From Gammaproteobacteria bacterium (lineage in GTDB: Bacteria; Pseudomonadota; Gammaproteobacteria; Chromatiales; Chromatiaceae), in the NCBI GenBank assembly GCA_020445415.1, contig JAGRGP010000059.1, positions 1 to 57,087 on the forward strand: a DNA stretch of 57,087 bases, written 5' to 3'. This document shows, one piece after another, positions 25,316 to 33,792 of the stretch. Each line of letters opens with the position of its first letter. Positions within the stretch are counted from its first letter, which is position 1. The position numbers and the translations under genes were made by a program. A model generated the notes under the pieces. The model was not told where the DNA came from. It made no database searches and worked only from the letters and a program-made list of their open reading frames with translations.

Positions 25316-26227
25316 ATGTGGTTCAGGAATCTCCAACTGTACTGTTTGACGCAACCGTTCGATCTGGATGATGAGGCGCTTGATGCGCAGCTTCAGACCA
25401 GGCGAAGCCGGGAATGCGGTGGCCTTGAAGCGTCTACCTTGGGTTGGGAGAAGCCCTTGGGGCGGCATGGTGTGATGCTGACTCACGGCGTGGCCCAGTA
25501 TGTCATGATTTGCGCCAAACGCTACGATCGAGTGCTGCCGACCGCCGTCCTCCAGGAAAATCTCGAGAACCGGGTTGCCATCATCGAGGAGGAAGAAAAT
25601 CGGGAGGTCAGGCGCAAGGAACGTCGCGAAATTAAGGACGCGCTCATGGTGGAGCTATTGCCGAAGGCTTTTTCCAAGTCGTCACTGACTTATGCGTATA
25701 TCGATCGCCGGGGAAGCTGGTTGGTGGTTGATGCGGCAACCCCAAAACGGGCAGAAGCACTGATCACATTGCTGCGGGAGACACTTGGCAGTTTGCCGTT
25801 GAAACCGATTGAGGTCATGCAGTCACCCGCCGACACAATGACCGGCTGGCTGAAGAATCGGAGACTCCCCGGATTTCTGAATCTGGGTGATGAATGCGAG
25901 CTGCGGGATACCGTGGATGGGGGCGGAATCGTGCGTTGTCGGGGCCAGGACCTGGAAGGGGAAGAGATAGGATCTCACCTAAAGGCAGGAAAACAGGCCG
26001 TAAAGTTGTCTTTGGAATGGCAGCAACGGATAGACTTTCTTGTAACTGCGGAGCTAGCGGTAAAACGGCTAAAATTCAAGGAGATCGTCCAGGAAGAGGC
26101 CGCCGGGGATGAAATAAGCGATTACGCTGCTCGGTTTGATGGGGACTTCGCGCTGATGACGGGAGAGTTGTCCCGGTTCATTTCTAGCTTGGTGGGGTGC
26201 TTTGGCGGATTATCTGAAGAAACCTAG
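25316..26227 (+). CDS. rdgC: Recombination-associated protein RdgC
   Basis: A 303-residue RdgC, a ring-forming non-specific DNA-binding protein that limits RecA activity. The N-terminus [11 protein letters not shown], the [30 protein letters not shown] region with the following [26 protein letters not shown] helix, and the C-terminal [17 protein letters not shown] are diagnostic. ATG 25316 has CGGAGC upstream. The stop codon overlaps the stop of the convergent epimerase gene inside a CTAG at 26224-26227. Confidence 0.96.
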   Translation: MWFRNLQLYCLTQPFDLDDEALDAQLQTRRSRECGGLEASTLGWEKPLGRHGVMLTHGVAQYVMICAKRYDRVLPTAVLQENLENRVAIIEEEENREVRRKERREIKDALMVELLPKAFSKSSLTYAYIDRRGSWLVVDAATPKRAEALITLLRETLGSLPLKPIEVMQSPADTMTGWLKNRRLPGFLNLGDECELRDTVDGGGIVRCRGQDLEGEEIGSHLKAGKQAVKLSLEWQQRIDFLVTAELAVKRLKFKEIVQEEAAGDEISDYAARFDGDFALMTGELSRFISSLVGCFGGLSEET

Positions 26228-27231
26228 GCACCGTAATAGCTGCGGTACCAGGTGACGAACCGGCGTACTCCCTCTTCCACGCTGGTCTGGGGCTGGTAAC
26301 CTGTGTCGTTAATGAGCTCGCTGACATCGGCATAGGTATCCGGAACATCACCCGGCTGCAACGGCAGCATATTCTTTTCCGCCCTGATGCCCAGGCATTG
26401 CTCTAGAACCTCGATATAGCGTCCCAGTTCAATTGGTTGATTATTACCAATATTGTATAGTCTGTAGGGAGCGTTGCTCGAGGCCGGATCAGGCGTGTCC
26501 CCACACCAATCGGGGTCGGGTTCGGGGAGCCGGTCGAGAACCCGAATCACCCCTTCGACAATATCATCAATGTAGGTGAAATCCCGGCGGTGCCGGCCAT
26601 AGTTGAACACATCGATTGGCTCACCCGACAGGATTTGCCGGGTAAACTTAAAGAGTGCCATGTCAGGTCGCCCCCAGGGGCCGTAGACGGTGAAAAAGCG
26701 CAGCCCTGTTGTCGCCATGCCAAACAAGTGACTGTAGCTATGGGCCATCAATTCATTGGCTTTCTTGCTCGCGGCGTACAGGCTTACCGGATGATCGACA
26801 TTGTCGTGAACGGAGAAGGGCATTTTGGTATTGGCGCCGTATACCGAACTGCTCGATGCGTAGACTAGGTGCTCTACTCCAGTCTGGCGACATCCTTCGA
26901 GAATATTGCCGAATCCGACAAGATTAGAGTCGAGGTAGGCGGCGGGATTCTCAATCGAATACCGGACCCCGGCCTGTGCCGCCAGATTGACCACTCTTTG
27001 GGGACGATAGTGGTTAAATACCTCCGTTATCGCCCGCCGGTCCTCTAGATGGACCGGCAGGTGTGTGTAGTTTGGATGGGGAGAAGTGCGGGCCAATCGG
27101 GCCTTCTTTAAGCCGACGTCGTAATAATCGTTCATGCAATCGACGCCGAGTACCCGATCTCCCCGTTGCAACAATCTTAGGGATAGCGCCGAACCGATGA
27201 ATCCCGCACTGCCGGTAACCAGAATTATCAT
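26224..27231 (-). CDS. NAD-dependent epimerase, UDP-glucuronate 4-epimerase type
   Basis: A 335-residue extended short-chain dehydrogenase. The Rossmann motif GSAGFIG is at residues 7-13, and the catalytic Tyr152-X3-Lys156 ([11 protein letters not shown]) has the upstream Ser of [29 protein letters not shown] and [13 protein letters not shown] match UDP-glucuronate 4-epimerases (CapI/GalE-like). It would turn UDP-glucuronate into UDP-galacturonate or act on a related sugar. Immediately upstream on the same strand is a UDP-sugar 6-dehydrogenase, so together they supply an acidic sugar for exopolysaccharide. The exact substrate cannot be read from sequence. Confidence 0.88.
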   Translation of the reverse strand: MIILVTGSAGFIGSALSLRLLQRGDRVLGVDCMNDYYDVGLKKARLARTSPHPNYTHLPVHLEDRRAITEVFNHYRPQRVVNLAAQAGVRYSIENPAAYLDSNLVGFGNILEGCRQTGVEHLVYASSSSVYGANTKMPFSVHDNVDHPVSLYAASKKANELMAHSYSHLFGMATTGLRFFTVYGPWGRPDMALFKFTRQILSGEPIDVFNYGRHRRDFTYIDDIVEGVIRVLDRLPEPDPDWCGDTPDPASSNAPYRLYNIGNNQPIELGRYIEVLEQCLGIRAEKNMLPLQPGDVPDTYADVSELINDTGYQPQTSVEEGVRRFVTWYRSYYGA

Positions 27232-27249
27232 ATTTTGATCAAGGTCTAT

Positions 27250-28527
27250 CTAGAGCCGACCGTCGGATTGTTCCACGGGCAGTACATGCTTGACGTCGTA
27301 TAGAATGCCCCCCGGTTTACAGTAACCGCGAATCTTCTCTCCACCCATTTCCATGAACTGACGATGGGCGACCGCGAGGACTACGGCTTCATACTCGCCG
27401 GTGGCAATATGATCGACAGGGACAATGCCATATTCTGTTTCAGCTTCGTGAGGATTGATCCAAGGATCGTAAACATCCACCGCGGTATCGTAGCTCTCGA
27501 ACTCCCGCACAATATCCACGACACGTGTATTTCGCAAATCGGGGCAATTCTCTTTGAAGGTCAGGCCGAGAATGAGCACCCTGCCTCCGGCGATGGGCAA
27601 CCGCTTCTTGATCATCAGTTTGACCGCCTCACCGACCACATATGCCCCCATCCCATCGTTGATACGACGGCCAGCGAGGATAATCTCGGGCTGATACCCG
27701 ATGGCTTGGGCTTTGTGCGTGAGGTAATAGGGGTCCACCCCAATGCAATGACCTCCGACCAAACCCGGGCGAAATGGCAAAAAATTCCACTTACTACCTG
27801 CTGCTTCCAGAACCTCCAGAGTATCTATACCCAACCGGTTGAAGATCAGCGCCAGTTCGTTGATGAGCGCGATATTTACGTCCCGTTGGGTGTTTTCGAT
27901 AACCTTAGCGGCTTCGGCGACCTTAATGCTGCTGGCTTTGTGGGTTCCGGCTACGATAATGCTGCGGTACAGTGCGTCGACGAAATCTGCGATCTCAGGG
28001 GTTGAGCCGGAGGTGATCTTTTTGATTGTCGTCAGCCGGTGTTCTTTGTCTCCGGGGTTAATTCGTTCGGGGCTGTACCCGACAAAAAAGTCTTGATTGA
28101 ACTTGAGTCCCGAAAGCTTTTCCATGATTGGCACACAGACCTCTTCGGTTGCGCCGGGATATACGGTGGATTCAAAGACCGCCACGTCACCGGGAGTCAG
28201 TAAGCCTCCGAGCATGCGGCTGGCTCCCACTAACGGAGAAAGATCGGGTTGCTTGTGTTCATCTATGGGCGTCGGTACAGTGACAATGTAGACATTACAT
28301 GCCGACAACTCTTCAGGCTTGAAGGTATATTGCAAATGCTTCGCATTGGCCAATTCATCCGGCTCGACCTCCAGTGAACTGTCTTTGCCCGAAAGCAGCT
28401 CTTTAACGCGTGCTTCATTGATATCCAGCCCGATGGTTGGCATCTTTTTTCCGAATTCCACAGCCAGGGGCAGGCCCACGTAACCCAACCCCAGTACGCC
28501 GATACGTACATTTTTTAAATCGACCAT
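27250..28527 (-). CDS. UDP-sugar 6-dehydrogenase (TviB/WbpO type)
   Basis: A 425-residue nucleotide-sugar dehydrogenase. [18 protein letters not shown] is the NAD-binding motif. The catalytic Cys lies in [12 protein letters not shown], and [30 protein letters not shown] and [17 protein letters not shown] are characteristic of the UDP-HexNAc dehydrogenase branch. It oxidises the C6 alcohol of a UDP-HexNAc or UDP-hexose to the uronic acid. An AAGGAAGG ribosome binding site precedes the ATG. Same operon as the downstream epimerase (18 bp apart) and divergent from the sugar-transferase/prs genes across a 323-bp regulatory region. Confidence 0.88.
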   Translation of the reverse strand: MVDLKNVRIGVLGLGYVGLPLAVEFGKKMPTIGLDINEARVKELLSGKDSSLEVEPDELANAKHLQYTFKPEELSACNVYIVTVPTPIDEHKQPDLSPLVGASRMLGGLLTPGDVAVFESTVYPGATEEVCVPIMEKLSGLKFNQDFFVGYSPERINPGDKEHRLTTIKKITSGSTPEIADFVDALYRSIIVAGTHKASSIKVAEAAKVIENTQRDVNIALINELALIFNRLGIDTLEVLEAAGSKWNFLPFRPGLVGGHCIGVDPYYLTHKAQAIGYQPEIILAGRRINDGMGAYVVGEAVKLMIKKRLPIAGGRVLILGLTFKENCPDLRNTRVVDIVREFESYDTAVDVYDPWINPHEAETEYGIVPVDHIATGEYEAVVLAVAHRQFMEMGGEKIRGYCKPGGILYDVKHVLPVEQSDGRL

Positions 28528-28850
28528 AAACCTTCCTTATTCGTAAAATGTGCTCTGAATCGACACAGTGGCTGTTTCGGCAAAACTGGGAATTTCTTAA
28601 AAACCTCAATAATGTCGGAATCAGTCCGATTACAAGGGTTAACGAGTGATATCCGTCAGGGGGCGATTCTAGTCAGGATGCTTTATGTGCGCAATCCTGT
28701 ATACTTTTCGTCGGTTCGAGGGTGGGGAAAAAAGGAAAATCTGAAGTTGTTGATGGACAAAACAAATAGCACGGAGGTTACTGGCGCGGAACCCTGGCCT
28801 AGGCCTAGTGGTCTCCTGTCTGGCATTTGGTACTCGGGTTGTACGCGTAA
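28528..28850. promoter_or_regulatory. Divergent intergenic region of the exopolysaccharide locus
   Basis: 323 bp between the minus-strand dehydrogenase and the plus-strand sugar transferase. It should carry both promoters. A TATACT (28700-28705, plus strand) could be a -10 box, but no matching -35 is clear. Overlapping palindromes GGCCTAGGCC and CTAGGCCTAG occupy 28796-28808. I found no -24/-12 sigma-54 element with correct spacing despite the nearby sigma-54 activator gene. No credible coding sequence is present. Confidence 0.5.
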
Positions 28851-30251
28851 ATGATCCGTATTTTTGGTCACTACGTTTCCAAGCTGTTCCTGTTGCTGGG
28901 TGTGCTGGAACTGGGGTTGTTGTATCTGTGCGTACTGGGCGGATACCTGTTACGCTCCGGTCTCGCTGATGGGGAATGGTTTCTTCCCTTGGACCAACCC
29001 ATTCATAGCTCCGCGGTCTTGTATGCCTTACTGACATCGGCGGCGATGATTGCTATGGGCCTATACCAGCGCGGCCTGCATGGAGCAGCCGCCTTGCTGG
29101 TTCGCTTTGGGGTCAGCTTTTTCCTGTCGACGACGGCCATGAGCCTGGTTTTTTACTCGTTCCCGGGGATGTTTGTCGGGCGTGGGGTATTCGGGTTTGC
29201 CATGCTGCTTTCGATTGCCGGATTGCTGCTTCTGCGCTCAGTCTTTTTCTACTTTGCGGGAGCAGAAGCTCAACAGCAGCGTGTACTGGTACTGGGTTCG
29301 GGATTGAATGCCGCACGCATCGATCACTTGGTGGAGACCGAACCGGAGCAGCTTGGCTTTTCGGTGGTCAAGTACGTCAGATTGGAAGATGGCCATAACG
29401 TGATCGACGAATCCAAGCAGATTAAGCTGACAGGTTCGTTGCTGGAATTGGTCACCAGTTTGGAGATCAATGAGATTGTCATCGCGGTGGATGATAGACG
29501 GAAAGGTTTGCCGGTAGACGATATTCTCGACTGTAAAATGTCAGGTATCGTGATATTCGATCTACTGACTTTTTTTGAAAAAGAGACTTCCCGGGTAAGT
29601 ATCGATTTGCTGCATCCCAGTTGGATTTATTATTCGCCGGGATTCAATCTTGGAGTGATGGGGAAGAACGGCAAGCGGATGATGGATATCATCGCTAGCC
29701 TGATAATGATCATTTTGTTTTCGCCGCTGTGGATCGCTGTGACCTTGGCCAGCTTGATAGAATCAAGGGGCCGCGACCCGATACTTTACAGTCAAGTTAG
29801 GGTGGGAGAAAACGGTAGGCATTTTAGGGTCTACAAGTTCCGCAGCATGCGCACTGATGCCGAGGCGGATGGCGTTGCACGCTGGGCCACTACCAATGAT
29901 TCCCGGGTTACTATCTTGGGAGCCTTTATCAGAAAGACTCGGCTTGATGAGATTCCTCAACTCATCAACGTACTGAAAGGGGATATGAGCCTGGTGGGAC
30001 CACGGCCGGAGCGTCCAGAGTTCGTGCTTGATTTGGAAAAGATGATCCCTTACTACCGGGAACGCCACAGGGTAAAGCCGGGGCTCACCGGTTGGGCTCA
30101 ACTCCGCTATCAGTATGGGTCCTCACTCGAGGATGCCAAGCAGAAGTTGCAGTATGACCTCTATTATGTCAAGAACAGCAATCTATTTTTGGACATGGTA
30201 ATCCTTCTGGAAACCGTGGAAGTCGTGTTGATGGGCAAAGGGGCGAGATGA
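28851..30251 (+). CDS. XrtA/PEP-CTERM-type exopolysaccharide sugar-phosphate transferase (TIGR03013-like)
   Basis: A 466-residue polyprenyl-phosphate sugar transferase. The N-terminal half has about four membrane segments (to residue 135) and a CoA-binding-like domain (RVLVLGSGLNAARID, LEINEIVIAVDDRRKGLPVDDIL). The C-terminal bacterial sugar transferase domain has KRMMDIIASL, YSQVRVGENGRHFRVYKFRSMR, TRLDEIPQLINVLKGDMSLVGPRPERPEFV and the final RHRVKPGLTGWAQLRY. It loads the first sugar phosphate onto undecaprenyl phosphate. Its position just before PrsK, PrsR and PrsT matches the TIGR03013 family of exosortase-A loci. No exosortase gene lies in the window. Confidence 0.9.
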   Translation: MIRIFGHYVSKLFLLLGVLELGLLYLCVLGGYLLRSGLADGEWFLPLDQPIHSSAVLYALLTSAAMIAMGLYQRGLHGAAALLVRFGVSFFLSTTAMSLVFYSFPGMFVGRGVFGFAMLLSIAGLLLLRSVFFYFAGAEAQQQRVLVLGSGLNAARIDHLVETEPEQLGFSVVKYVRLEDGHNVIDESKQIKLTGSLLELVTSLEINEIVIAVDDRRKGLPVDDILDCKMSGIVIFDLLTFFEKETSRVSIDLLHPSWIYYSPGFNLGVMGKNGKRMMDIIASLIMIILFSPLWIAVTLASLIESRGRDPILYSQVRVGENGRHFRVYKFRSMRTDAEADGVARWATTNDSRVTILGAFIRKTRLDEIPQLINVLKGDMSLVGPRPERPEFVLDLEKMIPYYRERHRVKPGLTGWAQLRYQYGSSLEDAKQKLQYDLYYVKNSNLFLDMVILLETVEVVLMGKGAR

Positions 30252-30311
30252 GCCGGCTTGGCGTCTGCTCAATATTGGTCATACCAGCTGCCCAGAGAGT
30301 ACCTACAAGTC

Positions 30312-32354
30312 ATGTCTGATTTTGGATTTTTGGGGTTTGCGGTAGCGGCCCTGATGTTTCTTGTGCTTTCTATCTTGTTGATAACCAGCTGGCGAGGCCG
30401 ATTGCAAGGCGGCTTGATGCTGGCGGCGAGCGTTGTTGCCACCCTGTGGGCCGCTTTATTCGCCGTGCAATCGGGGTTCAAGGTCGTTCCCTCAAGTGTG
30501 ATCTGGTTTATCGAGGCACTCAAGAACATTGCCTGGTGTGCGTTTCTCATTGGCCTCTTGTTCCGAATGTCGCGCCAAAAGGAATCCCTCAATCGGATTT
30601 ACCGGATCATGGCGCTGGTGGTGCTACTTGCCAGTGCACTGCTTGTGCTGCCAGACAGTATGGTTCCGTCGTTCTTGTCTATGGATACGCGCTATCTCGG
30701 ACAAGTGATAAGTGCGATTGCTGGAATGGTGCTCATCGAGCAGCTCTATCGTAATACCGCGCCGGAACAACGGTGGGGGATCAAATACCTCTGTTTCGGC
30801 TTGGGCAGCATGTTCGCGTTCGATTTTTACCTCTTTTCGGATGCATTGCTCTTTAAGCGGATAAATGCCGATTTGTGGTACGCACGGGGAGGGATCTACG
30901 CTATCACCGTTCCCTTACTCGCCATATCCGCCGCCCGTAACCCCGCCTGGTCACTGGATCTGTTCGTATCGAGGCGGATGGTTTTCCACACCACGACGCT
31001 GCTAAGTGCCGGTATCTACATGCTGGTCATGGCCATTATCGGCTACTACATAAAGATCTATGGTGGGGCTTGGGGATCCGTCCTACAAATCGTGTTCTTT
31101 TTTGCAGCGCTGTTGATTCTACTTTCGTTACTTTTTTCGGGTCAGGTACGAGCCCGAGCCAAGGTTTTTCTAAACAAACACTTCTTTAGTTACCGATACG
31201 ACTATCGGGAAGAGTGGTTACGACTTATTCATATACTGTCCGGACAGGACACTAACGAATCGCTGTTCGAGCGGGTTATCTGGGCCCTCGGGGAGATTGT
31301 AGAAAGCCCGGCGGGTTTGCTTTGGTTGTGCTCTAAGCGTAAGGGCTGCTATTTGGCGGCGAAACGGAACATGCCCATACCACACATAGAGGGCGAGCAC
31401 GGATTGGCTTCACTTATTCAGTTCCTCGAAGCACGTCAGTGGGTGGTAAGTATTCCCGAATACAATCAAAGCCCCGAAATGTACGAAGGCCTTGAACTTC
31501 CCCAGTGGCTCAAAGACTTCGATGAAGCCTGGCTGATCGTGCCCTTAATCCATGACGAACACGTGCTAGGTTTTACGATACAGAGCACGCCACGGGCAAA
31601 AACAAAACTCAACTGGGAAAATCTCGATCTCCTCAAGACAGCGGGCCGTCAGGCAGCCAGCTACCTTGCGCTTTACGAAACCAGCCAAGCACTGGCTGAT
31701 GCGAAACAGTTCGAAGGGTTCAATCGGCTTTCCGCTTTTGTGGTTCACGATCTTAAGAACCTCATTGCGCAGCTTTCCCTGGTAGTCAAGAATGCCGAGA
31801 AGCATCGCCATAATCCTGAGTTTATCAACGATGCCGTACTGACCATCGATAACTCCGTAGCAAAGATGAGCCGCTTGATGGCCCACCTGCGCAGCGCGGT
31901 TCCGGGAAGTAAATCCAGCCGGGTGGATTTGGTTGGGATAATCAGGGCCGCCGCTAACGGAAAGTCCAAGCAGACCCCCGTGCCAACGCTCAAGTTTGAA
32001 GTGGATGAGTTTTGGGTTAGTGCGGATCCAGACAGGATGGAGGCTGTCATAGGCCATGTCATCCAAAATGCCCAGGACGCCACACCCGCGGATGGCAAGG
32101 TTCAGGTTAGGCTACAAATTGTGGATGACAAAGCCATTCTCAAAGTCATGGACAACGGGACGGGGATGGATGACGACTTCATTAGGGAGAGATTGTTTCG
32201 TCCATTTGATTCAACCAAAGGGCTGACTGGTATGGGCATTGGGGCATATGAATGCCGAGAATTTATTCAATCCATCGGGGGTCAAGTAGCGGTAACCAGT
32301 GCGGTGGGAAAAGGCACGGTTTTTAAGATATCCTTGGCACAGGCCGATAGTTGA
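30312..32354 (+). CDS. prsK: XrtA/PEP-CTERM system histidine kinase PrsK
   Basis: About 680 residues. The N-terminal half holds roughly eight membrane segments (to residue about 285). A GAF-like domain follows (about 320-455), then a histidine kinase core with phospho-accepting His near 479 (FVVHDLKNLIAQLSLV). The ATPase domain has the N box VIGHVIQNAQDATP and the G boxes DNGTGMD and GLTGMGIGAYECREFI. This kinase sensor layout is specific to PrsK. I use ATG 30312, since the family begins with DFG-type residues before the first membrane helix. A TTG at 30258 would add 18 residues. It lies directly downstream of the sugar transferase. Confidence 0.9.
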   Translation: MSDFGFLGFAVAALMFLVLSILLITSWRGRLQGGLMLAASVVATLWAALFAVQSGFKVVPSSVIWFIEALKNIAWCAFLIGLLFRMSRQKESLNRIYRIMALVVLLASALLVLPDSMVPSFLSMDTRYLGQVISAIAGMVLIEQLYRNTAPEQRWGIKYLCFGLGSMFAFDFYLFSDALLFKRINADLWYARGGIYAITVPLLAISAARNPAWSLDLFVSRRMVFHTTTLLSAGIYMLVMAIIGYYIKIYGGAWGSVLQIVFFFAALLILLSLLFSGQVRARAKVFLNKHFFSYRYDYREEWLRLIHILSGQDTNESLFERVIWALGEIVESPAGLLWLCSKRKGCYLAAKRNMPIPHIEGEHGLASLIQFLEARQWVVSIPEYNQSPEMYEGLELPQWLKDFDEAWLIVPLIHDEHVLGFTIQSTPRAKTKLNWENLDLLKTAGRQAASYLALYETSQALADAKQFEGFNRLSAFVVHDLKNLIAQLSLVVKNAEKHRHNPEFINDAVLTIDNSVAKMSRLMAHLRSAVPGSKSSRVDLVGIIRAAANGKSKQTPVPTLKFEVDEFWVSADPDRMEAVIGHVIQNAQDATPADGKVQVRLQIVDDKAILKVMDNGTGMDDDFIRERLFRPFDSTKGLTGMGIGAYECREFIQSIGGQVAVTSAVGKGTVFKISLAQADS

Positions 32355-32389
32355 TACCATCCAACGGCGGCGAAATGGAGTGATTAGCC

Positions 32390-33748
32390 TTGAGTGAACA
32401 GGACAAGAAACTATTGATTGTCGAGGATGACCCTGGGCTGCAGAGTCAACTCCGCTGGAGTTTCGAGGATTACGAAGTCGGGATCGCGGCTGACCGGGAT
32501 TCCGCGATGGCTCAGCTTCGGCGAATGGAACCGGGTGTAGTGACCCTCGATCTTGGCCTGCCCCCCGATCCCGGTGGCGTCAGTGAAGGTTTCGCGATCC
32601 TGGAAGAAATCGTCGGATTGGTACCGGACACTAAGGTTATCGTAGTTACCGGGCATAATGATCGAAGCAACGCCGTTCGAGCAATCGGGATGGGGGCCTA
32701 TGATTTCTATGAGAAACCGATTGATCCTGATCTCCTGACATTGGTGGTCAGAAGGGCCACCAGATTGCATAGTTTGGAGTTGGAGAATCGCCGGCTTTCC
32801 GTCCAACGTGATCAATCACCGCTCGATGGAATCATTGCCGCCAGTCCAGAGATGATTAAGGTTTGCAGGACTGTGGAAAAGTTGGCCACCGCCGACGTTT
32901 CTACCTTGATACTCGGTGAAAGCGGAACAGGCAAGGAGGTGCTGGTAAAGGCACTACACCGGTTGAGCAATCGGGCCTCCAAGAGGCTGGTGGCAATTAA
33001 CTGCGCCGCCATACCGGAGAATCTTTTGGAGAGTGAACTGTTCGGTTACGAGAAAGGGGCGTTCACTGGGGCCGCGAAGACTACCGCAGGAAAAATCGAA
33101 ACAGCTGAGGGCGGAATCCTATTTCTTGACGAAATCGGTGATATGCCGTTGTCCCTTCAATCAAAGTTATTGAGATTCTTGCAGGAGCGGGTAATCGAAA
33201 GGGTAGGGGGACGCAAAGAAATTCCTGTCGATGTGCGGGTTGTCTGTGCCACTCACCGGGATCTAAAAGAGATGTTATCGGAACAAACCTTCCGGGAAGA
33301 TCTCTACTATAGAATCAACGAAACAACTATCAAGGTTCCATCCCTTCATGAGCGGCAGGGGGATGCTGTGGTACTGGCCCGTTGGTTTCTGCAACGGTTT
33401 TCGGAGCAATTGAATCGACCGGTGAAGGGATTTACGCAGCGCGCGCTCGAGCTGATAGAACAGTACCAGTGGCCGGGCAACGTCAGACAGCTTGAAAACC
33501 GGGTAAAGCGTGCAATCATCATGGCGGATGGTCCGTACGTCAACGAACAAGAGATGGAATTGGATGATATTCAGGAAGAAGCCCCGCAACCGTTCAACCT
33601 CCGAGAGGTGAGGGAACATGCCGAATACCAGGCCATCACGAGGGCGCTTAACTTTTCTGATAACAACGTGTCACATACCGCAGAGATGTTAGGCATTACT
33701 CGCCCGACACTCTATAACTTGATGCGGAAATACAATATAAACGTATGA
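32390..33748 (+). CDS. prsR: XrtA/PEP-CTERM system response regulator PrsR (sigma-54 activator)
   Basis: A 452-residue regulator with receiver domain (phospho-Asp54 in VVTLDLGLPPD), AAA+ domain ([15 protein letters not shown]) and Fis-type helix-turn-helix (VSHTAEMLGITRPTLYNLMRKY). TTG start with GGAGTGA six bases upstream. Partner of PrsK. It is expected to activate sigma-54 promoters of exopolysaccharide or PEP-CTERM genes. None of the genes in this window shows a clear matching promoter, so its targets probably lie elsewhere. Confidence 0.92.
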   Translation: MSEQDKKLLIVEDDPGLQSQLRWSFEDYEVGIAADRDSAMAQLRRMEPGVVTLDLGLPPDPGGVSEGFAILEEIVGLVPDTKVIVVTGHNDRSNAVRAIGMGAYDFYEKPIDPDLLTLVVRRATRLHSLELENRRLSVQRDQSPLDGIIAASPEMIKVCRTVEKLATADVSTLILGESGTGKEVLVKALHRLSNRASKRLVAINCAAIPENLLESELFGYEKGAFTGAAKTTAGKIETAEGGILFLDEIGDMPLSLQSKLLRFLQERVIERVGGRKEIPVDVRVVCATHRDLKEMLSEQTFREDLYYRINETTIKVPSLHERQGDAVVLARWFLQRFSEQLNRPVKGFTQRALELIEQYQWPGNVRQLENRVKRAIIMADGPYVNEQEMELDDIQEEAPQPFNLREVREHAEYQAITRALNFSDNNVSHTAEMLGITRPTLYNLMRKYNINV

Positions 33749-33792
33749 TTGGGGTTTGCGGTCAGCTGCAACTCAATTCACGGAGAAGGAAA

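Noticed and set aside
27364-28005. 213-codon plus-strand frame inside the dehydrogenase gene
   Set aside because: Shadow of the real minus-strand enzyme, without family motifs.
28612-28854. 80-codon plus-strand frame before the sugar transferase
   Set aside because: Composition unlike a protein, lies in a regulatory gap and overlaps the true start.
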